A DNA stretch of 64,000 nt, taken from contig OX422208.1 of assembly GCA_949130495.1 (NCBI GenBank), positions 693,051,702 to 693,115,701 on the forward strand, in the 5' to 3' direction. The position numbers were made by a program, and so were the translations under genes. Positions 33,761-46,489 of this stretch are shown here, one piece after another; positions within the stretch are counted from its first letter, which is position 1; every line of letters begins with the position of its first letter. The notes below the pieces were generated by a model that was given only the letters and a program-made list of their open reading frames with translations, ran no database searches and was not told the origin of the DNA. This DNA comes from Sambucus nigra. Taxonomy: Eukaryota > Streptophyta > Magnoliopsida > Dipsacales > Adoxaceae.

Positions 33761-35400
33761 ATGGAAACATGCCTTCTTATACATGATGTTTGCTTCAATA
33801 CCTCTTTGATTCACAATATACCCGCGGAACATGCCTTCTTGTAAGCTAAAAATGCACTTGGTCAGGTTCAGCTTCATCTGGTACCTCTCCAACTGATCAA
33901 ATGTTTGGCTCAAATCGGCTATAAGGTCAGCTGCTTTCTTGCTTTTGGTCAACATGTCGTCGACGTACACCTTCATATTTTTGCCAATCTTTTCTGCAAA
34001 CACCTTGTTCATTAGCCCCTGATATGTAGCACCTGCATTCTTAAGACCAAAAGGCATAACATTGTAATAATATGTTCCTCGTGGGGTAATGAAAGAGTTA
34101 CTTTCCCTGTCTTCCAGCTTCATTTTAATTTGATTATATCTAGAGTAGGCATCCATCAAGCTTAGCAATTCATGCCCCGAGGCTGCATCCACCAATTGAT
34201 CTATTCTAGGCAGAGGGAAATGATCTTTTGGACAAGATTTATTCAGGTCTGTGAAGTCCACACACATTCTCCGTTTGTTTTTTTTCTTCTTCACCATCAC
34301 AACATCAACCAACCAATCAGGATATTTGAGGTCTTCGATGAAAGAATCCTTTTGCAACCTTTTCACTTCCTCTTGAATAGCTTGAGTCTTCTTAGGGCTA
34401 AATACTCTTCTTCATTGGTTCACTAGTTTGATCTCTTTGTTGACATTGAGCTCATGAGATAAGAAAGTTGGGTCTATCCTCGGCATATCTTCATGACTCC
34501 ACGCAAATACTTATTTTCTGTACTTCAATACCAGATCAAGGGAAGCATTAATCTGAGTTGTTCTTTCTGGTTGCTCGTCATCTAGAATAATGCTTTTCGT
34601 TGCCTCCATGACCTGAACTTTAATGAGCTCCATTTCAACTCTTGGGTCTAAGGTTTCAAGATCAGACTCATCAGATTTATCCGCTTAATAAGTAGTAGTT
34701 TTCTTTCTGGCTTCCTCTAATTCTTCTTTCTCAGCAGATGAGTAGTAGCATTATCGAGCTACTTTTTGATCACCCTTCATAATTCTAACCCCAAAGTTGG
34801 TCAGGAAGTTTAAACACTGATGTACAATGGACGGAACTGCTTTAAAATTTTTCAAACCTACTCTCCCCATGATTATATTGTAAGCTGATTGGACATTTTT
34901 ATCCATCACGAAGAAGCGTACCTTTTTTGACTTGCAAGCAGGCCAGGTACCAATCAACATGTCTAACTTGATCATCCCAAGCGAAAAAACTTTTTCTCCA
35001 GAGAACCCAATGAGGGGTCTGTGATATGATTCCAACTGACCAAGTTTTAAGTTCAAACTGTCGAAGTAAGGGTAGAACATGATGTTTGTAGAGCTACCAT
35101 TATCCACCAGTACTCTTGAGATGATGAAATCCTTCATTCTCATTTTGATCACTAGAGGATCATTGTGAGGATACAAAACGCCTTTTTGATCATTTTTGGA
35201 AAACCAATGACCAGCTTATCTTAGTTAACCTTCCTCGGGCGATCCTCTTATGCTAGACTTATCCGCTGTATATAGGAACAATATTTTGCCTCATTGAGGT
35301 AAGATTTTCACTCAGTAGTATGATCACCCCCTCCTGCATCTCTACTTGTAATCATGTTATAATCGAATGAACCAAAATAAATTGAAAATACGTAACGCTC
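33761..35400 (-). pseudogene. Protease-RT fragment of gypsy element Q (Tat-like)
   Basis: On the minus strand protease reads HNDPLVIKMRMKDFIISRVL and VDNGSSTNIMFY (35176-35090), with the DNG active site, then YNIIMGRVGLKNFKAVPSIV. After a few stops RT follows: KRRMCVDFTDLNKSCPKDHF, LPRIDQLVDAASGHELLSLM and MPFGLKNAGATYQGLMNKVF. The catalytic VYVDDMLTKSKKAADLIADL is intact, and LNLTKCIFSLQEGMFRGYIV ends at NQRGIEAN near 33790. From 34366 to 33770 the frame is open, so RT is among the better preserved domains in the window. The element breaks off at 33760 against the Z LTR; RNase H and integrase are missing on that side. Confidence 0.87.
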
Positions 35401-36088
35401 AGGTTATCTTGGCCTTTTTGGGAGATCGAGGTCGTCTTCAGGGTCATCTTCATGGTCCCTTTTCTTATCTTATGTTAATTTCACTTAAACCAAATTTAAC
35501 TTAACCCAAGTCCTAGAAAATTTCCTAAGTCATATTTTCAATATTGCAAATTAGGCCAAACCAGTTTTATCAAATTAAACGACGGATTGAATTAAATTAA
35601 CTTAAACCCAAATTTAAATTGACACCAATTTAATTAAGTAGTGATTTAAATAGATTTTATCTTTTTACCTAAGCATGCATCTAAAATGAGTTTTAAATAA
35701 AATAAAATAAACAAATAATCCCCTACGCCGCGATGTATGAGGAAAAACCCACAATGGGAAAAAACCTCGGACGATCCTAGCCACAAATTCACTAAGTATG
35801 ATTTTACAAGTACAAGACACGAAAGACTTACAAGACTCGACTTGACTCCGTCCAAGCCCCAACGCTTCTTCTTGTACACATCTCTACCTAGCGAATAACA
35901 ACGGAGCTCCACCGCGGTCTCGAAATCCACTAATCGAACTTTTCGGTCACCGCCACCCCAATAAGGAGCCTTTCTCTAAGTGGGTAAGTAAATGAAAATG
36001 AACTTCTTCTTGGTGGGATTTAGAAGCAAACCCTAACTTCTTTTCAACTCGGTAGAGAAAAATCCGGTGCCAAACACTCCAAGCAATG

Positions 36089-36116
36089 ATATATATATAT
36101 ATATATATATATATAT
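36089..36116. repeat. (AT)n microsatellite
   Basis: 14 AT units inside the solo-like LTR, about 260 bases downstream (minus sense) of the palindrome cluster. It could supply a TATA-like promoter element. Confidence 0.9.
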
Positions 36117-36378
36117 TGAAACTTGGAATAAATAATATAGGTGAAAACAAGAGTGTTTAATGAATTTTTTCTTGGAAAATAAACACTCAAAACATGAACT
36201 TTTTCTTGGAAAATTGAACTCTCAAAACTCTCTCTAGGAGATGGAAAAATATGAAAAAGTTATCTTGAAAAAGTTAGTTCCCGCACCTCTTAAGTCTGTT
36301 CAAAAGTTAGTGGGTAAAGGTGAGTGGAAACATGGGAAAAACTGCTTAAAACTGCAAAGAAATTTCCCGCCTGAAATC

Positions 36379-36500
36379 TCATTCGAACGACCTTTCTAAC
36401 GAAGTTCTAGTGGCCAATGGGAAAGTCTCGTTGGCAAACTCATTCGAACGAACTTCTCGTTCGAACGACAAACTCGTTCGAACGACAATTTCGAACGAAC
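36379..36500 (-). promoter_or_regulatory. Palindrome cluster in solo-like LTR
   Basis: At least five sites of CATTCGAACGA, CTCGTTCGAACGAC or TTCGAACGAAC type lie in 120 bases. Same motif family as in the Y LTRs. Confidence 0.55.
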
Positions 36501-36892
36501 TTCCAGAATGTTTAAATTTTGATTTTTAGTCCAAAAACTTTATTTTAAAGTTTTAAAGAAATTTTCTAAAAATAAACAACAATTTAAAAAGAAAGAACAC
36601 CCATATAGATATTGTTCCAAGCTCCTATATATATATTTAACATGCATTGATACCTTAGGAGCAATGGAACCAATATTGTTGACATAGAAATGAGGCACAC
36701 TAAACTCGGCATTTGATGAAGCTTTAATCTTAGCCGCTACGTCTTCAACTTTAGTATATCATAGGCTTAAAGGATGGTTAAGAACTCTATCCTATGACTC
36801 AAACGTTTTTGTCTAGAATTGAGCCAAAACAACAAAGGACTCAATTGGAAATTTGTGTCCTTAGATCAAGATCTTCTTAGAAAAGTTTTCTT

Positions 36893-39540
36893 ACTTGAGA
36901 AGATTCATACCAGCCTTGGCGAAAGTGATTACGCTTTTTCCCCCTTGATGAAAGAGAAGGCCAAATGGATTTGGGAGAGGTAAAAAAGTAAGATTTTGGG
37001 GCGATAAAGGAGATATTAGCTTCCCCCTTAATGATGGTACCACCAGAAACAGGTTCACCATTACCGCTCTACTTGACTTAGACAGAAAAATATATAGGAG
37101 CCTTGCTTGTTCAAGAGAAGTCAGGGGCATAGAAGCATGTGTACCACCTATCATGGGTGATTTAAAATACCGAGTGTAGATATACTAGTGTAGAGAGGCA
37201 TTTTATTTCCTTAGTTTTTGTAGCGCAGTAGCTGAGACACTACCTTCTTGCTTTCACGGTTCACATCATCACCAATTGTGATCCAATCAAATACCTCTTA
37301 ATGTGAATAATCCCCGTGTGGAGAGCAACAAGGTGGTTTTTAATTTTGTCTGAATATGATGTAAAATGCGAGGTACAAAAGGACATCAAGAGCCAAGACA
37401 TAGCCTTTTTTTTGGATCACTTCCCTAGTTAGAACACTGAGCCTACGAGAGTGGAATTTCCAAGAGAGAATTTTCAAGCCTATTTAGCAGAGGAAATGGA
37501 ATAAAGGAAGATGGAGTTTTATGTCTTTTGTTCCCAAGGGACAGGTGGGGTTGGAATTATCCTCTCAAATGGCAAAGGGAAGTTTACTTTCTCTTCCACG
37601 TTGAATTTTCAAGTGATCAATTAATGAAGTCGAGTATGAGGCTCTCATTTTAGGCTTGCTAGGGGCATTAAGAAGAGGAATCAGAGTGTTATGCATACGA
37701 TGGGACTTTGACTTGGTGGTGAAATAAGTTATTGGAGAGTTATATATCAAGAATGCTAACCTAACCCCATTTTTATCCATCATTCTAAGATTTCTCAGTC
37801 AGTTCCTGAAGGTGTCAGTTGAGAGGCATGCTTGAACAATGAACCGATATCTGAACACATTGACCACGATAGCTCAAAATTTAGAGATAGAGGAGAAAGA
37901 ATCTAGTATCACAGTACGACGAAGAACATTGTCAACCACGATGAAGTCATTGTTCCCAAGTGAAGAACTAGAAGACTCGGGGTGCCCTATAGTAAAATAG
38001 CTGGAAACCTTAGAAGGAAGCATGAAGATGTCAGAATTAGTGAATTATAACTTGCTCCAAAGGATTCTCTACTTTAAGATCTCGAGAGGATTTTTGTCAA
38101 GGTGTGTAGGGAATAAGAGGTTAAAGAATGGTTTGAAGCAACGCCTGCGAAGCACTGTGGGATATTGATATTCCCCTTTACTAACAGTTGCATCAGGGGG
38201 GCTACTTTTGGCCCCCATGAGCATAAAAGTTGTTCGTCTGCAACAGGGATATTTAAAGTGCCAAACCCAATTTGACCAACCCACTGAGGGCAACTTCTTA
38301 GAAAATTTTAAAGGTTCGAGAAAAACCTACATATCTTACCTCACACATGGAGAATTGCTAGCAGAGAGCGTAGATGAAATTTACCTGGAGAAGTGGGTGG
38401 TTCGTTTTTACTTGGTAAATGGAGACCCTTACAAAAAAAGTTACAATGAGAGAGCGGTGAGGTATGTCACAAAAGAGGATATGGAGAAAGTTCTAAACGA
38501 GGATCATGAGCCTTCTCATATGGGAGGTGATAAATTTTATGACAACTTAATTACACCTGGGGTATTATTGGTCGACGATGGAGGCTGTTTGTATCCACTT
38601 TATGAAAAATTGCAGGGCATGCAAAGTGTATGGAAATATGGTGCATGCCCCATCGATTAGTATGCAAAGCTTATTAGCCCTTACCTCTTCCACACTTGGT
38701 CATTTGATATAGAAGGTAAAATCAACTCACCCTCCCATGGAAAAACCTTCATCCTTGTTGCTACTGAATTGTACACCAAGTGGACATAAGTGATTCCCTT
38801 GAGCAGGGTGACCACTCAAGTGGTGACCCAATTTATCAAGGAATGCATAATATGCATGTTTAGTATTCCTAATATGATCCTTACAGACAACAGGAAAAAG
38901 TTCGTATGGAAGAAGACGGGCTCCTAACAGATAAGTAGTAGATTGTGCATAATAGTTCAACCATCTCATATCCCAAAGGGAACGGCCAGGTGAAGGCTAC
39001 GAATAAAACACTCATCAACATCATAAAGAAAATCTTGAAGACATGCTGAGGGCTTGGGATAAAAAGCTACCAATGGTGTTATGGGCTTATAGAACCTCAA
39101 AAAGAAAGCCAATAGGGATTACTCCATTCTCACTGGTCTATGGGATTAAACTTGTCCTACCGGTGGAATTAGCAGTACCTTCAGCTAGAGTTCCTCTAAT
39201 TCATGGTCTCATACTAGACCATAGGCATGTACAATTGAAGTCAGTGGATGAAAATAGATACACGGCCAAAGAAAATTTCAAAGTCTATACCCAAAAACAA
39301 TCAAAGGTTTATAAGAATTTGGTTAATCCTATAGAGTTCCAAGTAGGTAATTTAGTCTTACAGGCATCCACTCACCTCCAACAAAGCATATCAACATCTA
39401 ATTTCCGGGCAAAGTGGGAAGGCCCCTTTTTGGTATGAGGGGTACGCAAGTCAGGCTACTGCCAAATATTATAGCACAAGAGTGAGTGTCTCCAATTTAT
39501 CAACTATAAATGGCTAAAGAAATATTATATCTAAATCTTA
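36893..39540 (+). pseudogene. RNase H, second RNase H and integrase of gypsy element K
   Basis: The connection region opens at 36893 (LRRFIPALAKVITLFPPLMK). RNase H follows with frame changes (YIGALLVQEKSG, SVERHFISLVFVAQ, LRHYLLAFTVHIITNCDPIK), then EYDVKCEVQKDIKSQDIAFF. A second RNase H starts near 37515 (VEYEALILGLLGALRRG). The integrase zinc part is degraded: HEPSHMGG is present, but the Cys pair is not. The core shows FDIEGKI, LTDNRKKF and PKGNGQVKATNK (near 38975), where Lys replaces the catalytic Glu. An open stretch at 39043-39438 (WAYRTSKRKPIGITPFSLVY) ends in NFRAKWEGPFLV. K starts abruptly beside the solo-like LTR; its RT is missing. Confidence 0.82.
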
Positions 39541-39997
39541 CCTAAGTTTCCTTTCTTTTGTTAAGTTAAAAAAGTTTGCTCTAGCATATAAATTCTTTTT
39601 TTGTAAAGAAAATCATGAGCACAATCTCTATAAACATCATAGACACTGAATATAGTAGAAAAAGGAATGAATATCATGTATCTTGACTAAGTAACACTTG
39701 AAATTTTGTGCACACCTAATTTACCTGGATTTATTGCTAATAGATTATAAGTACCCACTCACCAATAAGTTGTGAAAGGAGACCAAAAAAATTTTCTCTC
39801 ATTATTCCAAAATACCAAAATTTTTCTCCTTCCTTCTTTCAAAAATAAATTCGAATCGTTTTTCCTTTCACATCGATCGTATCCCCAATTTTGGTCTGGC
39901 TCCCTATTGGCTTCAGTCTTCCATCAAACTGCCCTAAAGCTCCGCTAACTCTTCTTGTATTTTATACGACTTTGGCATCTACCTTCATGAGGTCTTC
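39541..39997. other. Gap between K and N
   Basis: 457 bases with no coding frame, LTR ends or PBS that I can identify. It would have to contain the 3' end of K and the leader of N. Confidence 0.5.
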
Positions 39998-41530
39998 ATG
40001 GAGAACACTGACCAAGCATCGAATGTGCAGCGCGGTCTTATGGCCATCTTAGCCCAAATCAGTGCCAAGATTGAAAACCTTCAAACTGAGATCCATGAAA
40101 TGAAGTGTCATTGGGAAAATATTTCTAAATAACCCGAGATCCTCTTTCCTCGTGCAATGGGTCCACCTGATCCTGAGCCTGTCTGGGTCCCATAAGAGTA
40201 CCATAATTCTTCGCATTCCCCACCTGCTAATGGGCCACCACCAGCTCAACTCCCTATTCCGAACCTTCCCTAACCAGGTTTCAATCTGCCATTACACGTG
40301 GATACCAAAGAGGAGGAACTGAACAAGGTCAAAGAAGATCTCAAATTGCTGTTAAAGAAGTTTGAATAAACCAAGATATCTAGGAACTACATGGACTACA
40401 CCCACATGTATCCTTATCCCAAAGCTAGACCTCCATAGATGTTCGAGATGTCAAAAGTAAAGAAATTCGGGGGAAGGGGACCCTTAATTATTCACCTTTG
40501 AAGTTATCACTGATCCATAACCCTCCTTGGTGCCTCCAAAGGGATAATGTACCAGATGTTTCAGCAGACCTTGAAAGAAAGTTCCCAATGGTGGTTTTCG
40601 TCCCTCAAAGAATCCAGGATCCGTAGTTGGGAGGATGTCACTTGGGAATTCATATCTCAGTACATTTACAATTAGAAGCTAGAGGTTACGCGCGGATATC
40701 TAGAGCTTCTTAAGAAAAATCATGGGGAAATAATTAATTACTTCGTAGGAAGGTGGAGAGATAAATCTACCACCATGACCAGCAGAACCTTCGAGGAGGA
40801 ATAAGTTAGTATTGTTAAAAATAACTTCTTGCCTCATATGCTAACGTCCATGGGAGGATAGTATTACCCAAACTCGCGAGCCATTTGAGAAGCTAGTGTA
40901 TAAATTGAGGAAGTCATTACCAAATACAAATATGAACCAAAGAAAGTAACAGGTTAGTTCACTCCCCGAAGGTATAAGAAGCTTGCTAGTGCTACAGTCT
41001 CAATCGTTAATAGCTTTTCCCAACCTGCTACCTCTTGGGCACATAAAAATTGCTCTATCCTACCTAGAAATAATACACCGAGCTCCATACTCCCCTGTCC
41101 AAAGTCTACCAGGCCTTGTTAAGTCGAAAACTCATCAAACCCTTAGACCCCTATCCATTACCAAATTCGCTCCCTAAAAACTTCACAACCGATGCTCGTT
41201 GTGATTTCCACCAATCTGCAGGTCATACATCTGACCAATTCTTCCACCTTAGGAATATGATCCAAGGCCTAATTGACCGGGGTATCATCACCCCATCGGC
41301 TAATCCTAAACCCAATACCACTTATAACCCACTTCCAGCGCATACAAATGCCATCTTTCTAGAAAGTGGCACAAAATTTGACCCGTCTACTCAAATCGTC
41401 TCAAGAAAAGCACCCATCATCCCTATAATCTCACCCAAACCACTCACGGTTTGCCCATATTTTCTCCTACACCTTACCTGCTTCATTGATCAAGCTTTGA
41501 AACTCCTTACAAGGGCCTGTATCTTCTTTC
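39998..41530 (+). pseudogene. Gag of gypsy element N
   Basis: Starts at the ATG at 39998 (MENTDQASNVQRGLMAILAQ), then a coiled stretch and a Pro-rich linker (GPPPAQLPIPNLP). The capsid part reads MDYTHMYPYPKARPP and MFEMSKVKKFGGRGPLIIHL, then WWFSSLKESRIRSWEDVTWE and INYFVGRWRDKSTTM, interrupted by about ten stops and several shifts. 41116-41574 is open and holds RKLIKPLDPYPLPNSLPKNF and the knuckle-like DARCDFHQSAGHTSDQFFHL, where the last Cys is replaced by Phe. The order is that of a gypsy gag with a late zinc-knuckle-like segment. No LTR for N was found. Confidence 0.75.
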
Positions 41531-42290
41531 GCACCCGGTCTGAGGGGGAGACATGGAGTTATCGACTGTATTGAACCAACTCTTAGAGTTTGGGCTTAAA
41601 TTGCCCTTCGAGATGACCGTTGTTGTTGAAAATTCAGTAGCTTTTTCATGCAAGCATGAAATTGGGCTAAAAAATCAGATGAATTAGTGGTACCTATTGA
41701 AGAAGTGAGACTAAATGATGTGTTATAGACCCGTCTTGAATAAATACATTTATCCACATCAAATCGCAATCAGATCCGCAAAGGTATTGTGTTCTAAACC
41801 TAGGTTTACTCTTTTAGCCTCATTGTTGGTTTTTGTGCTTTCCTATGTTTGATTGATCGAAGATCCATGGCTTAAAATTTATATTTCTCATATATAGATC
41901 CCTAGCATGGGGATCCTTTTTTTATACCATCATGCCTTTCGGTCTTAAGAATGATAGCTCTACATATCAAAGGTCAACCACAACTATCCTACGTGACCTC
42001 ATCCATAGGAAGTCGAAGTCAACATCGATGACATGATTATGAAGTCCAAAATTCCAAACGGTCACATGGCTTACTTAATGAAATTCTTCGAGTGACCGTG
42101 ATAATGAGTCTTAATCCACAAAAAAACATCTTCGGTGTTAAAAAGGGAAACTCCTAGGATTTATTGTCAGTGAGATGGGATTTGAGGCAGACTTCGCCAA
42201 ACTCAAAACAATCCTTGAGATGCCATTATCTCGACTGAAAAAGAAGTAAGCATTTTCATAGATAACATCGATTATGATGGTAAAAATCGA
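41531..42290 (+). pseudogene. Protease remnant and RT fragment of gypsy element N
   Basis: The stretch after gag is badly decayed. RT is recognisable in shifting frames at about 41930-42290: SYIPSCLSVLKN-like palm start, then STYQRSTTTILRDLIHRKSK, VNIDDMIMKSKIPNGHMAYL with the DD pair, SLNPQKNIFGVKKGKLLGFI and VSEMGFEADFAKLKTILEMP. It ends at TEKEVSIFIDNIDYDG, after which no retroelement sequence can be followed. Much of protease and the first half of RT seem to be deleted. Confidence 0.65.
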
Positions 42291-45200
42291 GCATACATGT
42301 AGATACTTTGATCATTGTTATCAGTTCCGAACGCAATGCAAAAAACCTAATCTATGACTACACTCAACAAATGGAGAATTGCGGCCAGTCCGGGTATCAA
42401 AAATTCACAGAGAATGTTGGACAAATTTTAATTAATTTATTTTTTCTAAAATAAAAGTGTAAAAGGTGAAGGGGTTTAAAAGGTAAAAAGGAAAATAAGA
42501 AGTTAAAACTAGACAAGAAAGATAAAATGGGATCAGGGTCACATCCTCGCTGTGTGATAGAATAATACGTAAATAGTATGTCAGTTCGAAAGCATTTAAC
42601 TAAGCATATTCAATTAATTGTAAACATCAACCATGGAGAAAATTAATTAAAGATAGAAAGATTAAACATTTAATCGAAAATGGTCACACATGGATTAATT
42701 TCAGATTATCGCTTTAAACACTAACGTTGGATGACTAAGAAAGTTAAACGGATATTATCCCGACTTTAATACACGATGTTTCAATTAAATGTATTTTGAG
42801 CCACAACCTAGATTTCAAAGCTTGACACCCATTAATGGTGGAAATATGGCCGCAACACTTGAACTAGCTACAATACATGATTAAAATAAGAACTAAACTA
42901 ATTAACCAAATTAAATAATAAATAAACTAAGAACAACTAACTACAAAGCAAGGAAATAAAGAGACAAAGCATGAAACGAAGAAAAAGAAATAACATTAAT
43001 GGAGAGGGAAGATGAATAGTAGCTATACTTACATAAATGGGTTGAAACCCTAGAGAGAGAAGGAGAGGTTGGCTCTCAACAACAAACCCTAACAATTAAC
43101 CAAAAAATGAAAAAAATATTTTTAACAAAGTGAAAACCCCCCACTTATATACTAAGTGGGAAAAGAAATAAAAGAAAAATAAAATAAAATGAAACAAGCG
43201 CCTGATTTCTGGGAGTACCAGCCGACTGCGGCTATGGGGAAGATCAAACAGTTGTAGTGTTTGAAGTACCCTGATTTGGTTATAGGATTATTTCTGAATT
43301 GACGGTAGATCAGGGGCTGAGGTTTGATTGACCGGTGCTCTATTTTGAGTGGCAAAATGGTGGTGATTTAGGTGTAATTTCTCTTTCGCTTAAAATCCCG
43401 TAACTTCTTCGTAATAACTCAAAATCGTGCACCGTCAGCGGCCACACAAAGATTATACAGAGGGATTCATCTTCCGTTGAAGACATTGGTAAAAATTCCA
43501 AAATAATTAAATTAATAAAATGTCCCTACAAGTGCGATTGTAGAGGGAACATCCACAGAACGCTACTGAACTTCAGACTAGGCACCGTAATACCTACACA
43601 TGATCAATTATACTTCATAAAGCGTATAAATCTATAAATTGGAGGTTGTCAAGTTAACGAGCATACATATAGGAATTAAGGTACTCGAGGGGAACAAAAA
43701 TGCATAAATATATAGGGTAATTAAATGAAATATTCTCGATGAATCACCCCCCTAACTTACACCTTTTATTCCCTAGCAAGGAAATACAAAGAGAGAATAA
43801 CTACTAGTAAACAAAAAGAGAGGAGGGGAAAGTAAAAATCAAAATGCAATTTTTATAAGGAACACGATTGCATTTAGAATATGAAATAATCCATAACACC
43901 CCCAGCTTAGCCTAGTGGACGAGTGTTATTTCGTGAGGGTTTCCAGGGATGAAATCCACAAACATCATAGTTTCCTCAAAATGTATTCCCAACCACATGC
44001 GACAAACCCAAAAATAGCGAAAAAGATTCCAAACACATTATTAGAAAAGTGAATGGATTTACACAAAAGTCTGTAGTTATTAACATTAATAGAAATGAAA
44101 CCTTAAAAGTGGGAGGCAAAGTAAGCACTAGAAAAATATGATTTGGCAAATCTTTTATAAATCGAATAAGCATTAAAGCATTCATAAAAATCAATCCTCA
44201 CCAGATATTACACTCAACAAATGAAATCACTATGAATGGGAGATAATACGCGGGACATGAGGGCATAAAGAGTAAATATAAATAGAAACTAGTCCCCATA
44301 CATGTCACAAATGAAGAACGCCATATATAAAATTAAAAGCATGTCATCTCAACGAAAGATACCGCCATTATAGGAGGTGAAATGTATTTTCACATATTGT
44401 CACAATTATTTAAACTTTGAGTTGAATTCACCCTAGGATTATATAGCGTTGTAATGTAGGTTTGGGGTTAAGGTTATGAAATGAAGGAAACATGTATGGA
44501 TTTAAAGGAGTTCAGGGATGAAAACTTAGGATGATGGAAAAGTTGCAGGCAATGTCTATATTGGAAAATGATTTCCATAAGAAGCATTAAATATGAAATT
44601 GGAGAGAGATAAGGATTATTGAAAACTATATACATCATATATAAACTTTCTCTTTCTTTTCTTTTCATCTTTTTTCTCATATTTTTCTTTCATTTTTTTT
44701 TGCATTTTTCATTTTTTCTTTCATTTTTTTTGCATTTTTCATTTTTTCTTTTCTTTATAACCTATTTATTTTCTTCACTTTTCTCACTCTCACATGTTTA
44801 ATTGCAACTACATAATCAATAACATCATTAAATCCCAAGCAACATTCCAAATAAAGGTATGTAAGATAATATGTATGGTTTATAACTCCAATGTGAAGTT
44901 TGTTATTGGATTTTGGGTTATGAAATGAAAGTCTATATAAAGGCTCAAAGGGGTTGACAAGGGGAAACATATAAGGCGAGGTCAAGGCCAATATGGATGA
45001 TATACAAAGATGGCCTATGGTCATTTCCTAAATATTACGCAATTCTCGAGTGAAAATAATTTTGAAAATCATGCTCAAGTAAATCATTTCATAAGTGAAC
45101 GATCAAATGAGAAAATAGAGAGATTATCGAAGAATTTAACATTTTCAAGGAGGAAAGATAAGTGTATAATACTCACAAATGAAGGTATGTCTCAAAGCTC

Positions 45201-45348
45201 ACTTGGTGTAAGCATATACAATGCAACAAAGATTACGAGTTATAAAAATCTTAAATGAAATCATTAAAATAAGAAAAGTGCATGTTCACCCCCTAACTTA
45301 CACATTACTAGTCTCTATTAATGAAATACAAGGAGAGAAGAACTATAA
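42291..45348. other. Unassigned DNA, possible LTR or leader remnants
   Basis: No convincing gene. 42500-43560 contains, on the minus strand, a TATATAAG box (43150-43143) and AACCCTAGAGAG-like leader sequence, so it may be an old minus-strand LTR. A phrase beginning CCCCTAACTTACAC occurs at 43752 and 45289, each followed by about 50 similar bases. 43860-44460 has other low-complexity stretches. Confidence 0.4.
44640..44760. repeat. T-rich tandem repeat
   Basis: CTTTCATTTTTTTTGCATTTTTC-like unit of about 32 bases present twice in tandem (near 44687-44750) within a longer pyrimidine-rich run. Confidence 0.8.
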
Positions 45349-46489
45349 TGTAATACCCCGTATTTTTGAAAGATTTTATTTTAATTATGGGATTAGGATT
45401 AATTAATTTAAATGGAAAATTTATTTACAATTAATCCAAATTTAATTAAATAATTACTAGTGTGATGAGAGTTAGTATTTATTAGTGAGAATTATATTGA
45501 ATCTTACATAGTGAGTAATGTAATATATGATTATGTAAATATTAAAGTTGTCGTGAGTGAAAAATACGACAGTTATGGAAATTAAGTCAGGACGCGCGTG
45601 TCAGCCGTGTCGGGACTAAATTAATAAAATAAAAAGTGAAGTACTTATAACTTGCTCATATGGTCATTTCGAGTGAGCCGTTGTGTTCGGAAGGGTCGAG
45701 ATAGTAAAAAAAGTCTACCTGGGGATTTAGTTTGGGTTCCGGGGAATTTTAGGCTGAACCGGCACTCCGGAAGGGCATTTTAGTAAACCGTATTTTTTGG
45801 GTAAAATAAAGGACGATAGTTAGAGAAATAAAAGATATCATCCTTTTTTTAGATTAGATTATCTGCCGTGAGAAAAATTTAGACACAGAAAGAGACCAAA
45901 AAGGGGGAAGGAGGAAGGAGGAAGAGAAGTCTAGGGAAAAGCCACTACGAGTTCACCTTTTCCACCAGTGTGACCACCATCACGTAGATCGAAGAACGAG
46001 GGCCGCAACTATACCAACAACACCAAAGGATCAGACCATCTTTCGCAAGGCAAGTGTTTGAATCTTGCTTTTTTAGAATTAAATGTGTTCATGTTAGTGT
46101 AGGTAATGAAACCCCCTTAAATTGCATATAATTGGATGAAGAATTCATGATGAAAAGGTTATATGAGGGTTAACTTGATACCAAGTTGAATGGTCAATGT
46201 AATTTGAAGATTAAATACGAATTGATGTTGATAATTGCTGATTAAATATGGGATTAAATAGGTTTAATTTGAAACCTTATGAGCTAGGGTTCATGAATTT
46301 GAAAGTTGGGGATTTTAGGTTTGTGGGTTAATTAATCCAGAATTCATGTGTTTAAGATGTTAGAAATCATCCTTTTATGTGGGAAAATAAATTTGAATTT
46401 AATGTAAGGAGTTTGGGACTGATTTATAGAGGTTTTAGAACTGTTTATGGATGAAAAACGTAGCACGTGCAGGTTGGGGACGAAACTGC

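Larger units (their letters stand above)
35400..36868 (-). repeat. Solo-like LTR related to Y (minus strand)
   Basis: Read on the minus strand it starts near 36868 with TAAGGACACAAATTTCCAATTGAGTC-type sequence that aligns with the Y LTR start (first part only: AATTTCCAATTGAGTC is shared). It also shares the CGTCCGAGGTTTTTTCCC segment and the GATGCATGCTTAGG segment near the end. No internal region belongs to it. It has TTCGAACGA palindromes at 36379-36500 and an AT microsatellite at 36089-36116. Both ends are approximate, since no TSD was found. It separates Q from K. Confidence 0.65.

Noticed and set aside
44474..45258. Short frames at 44474-44680 and 45010-45258
   Set aside because: Low-complexity, no motif, no start context, and surrounded by non-coding repeats.
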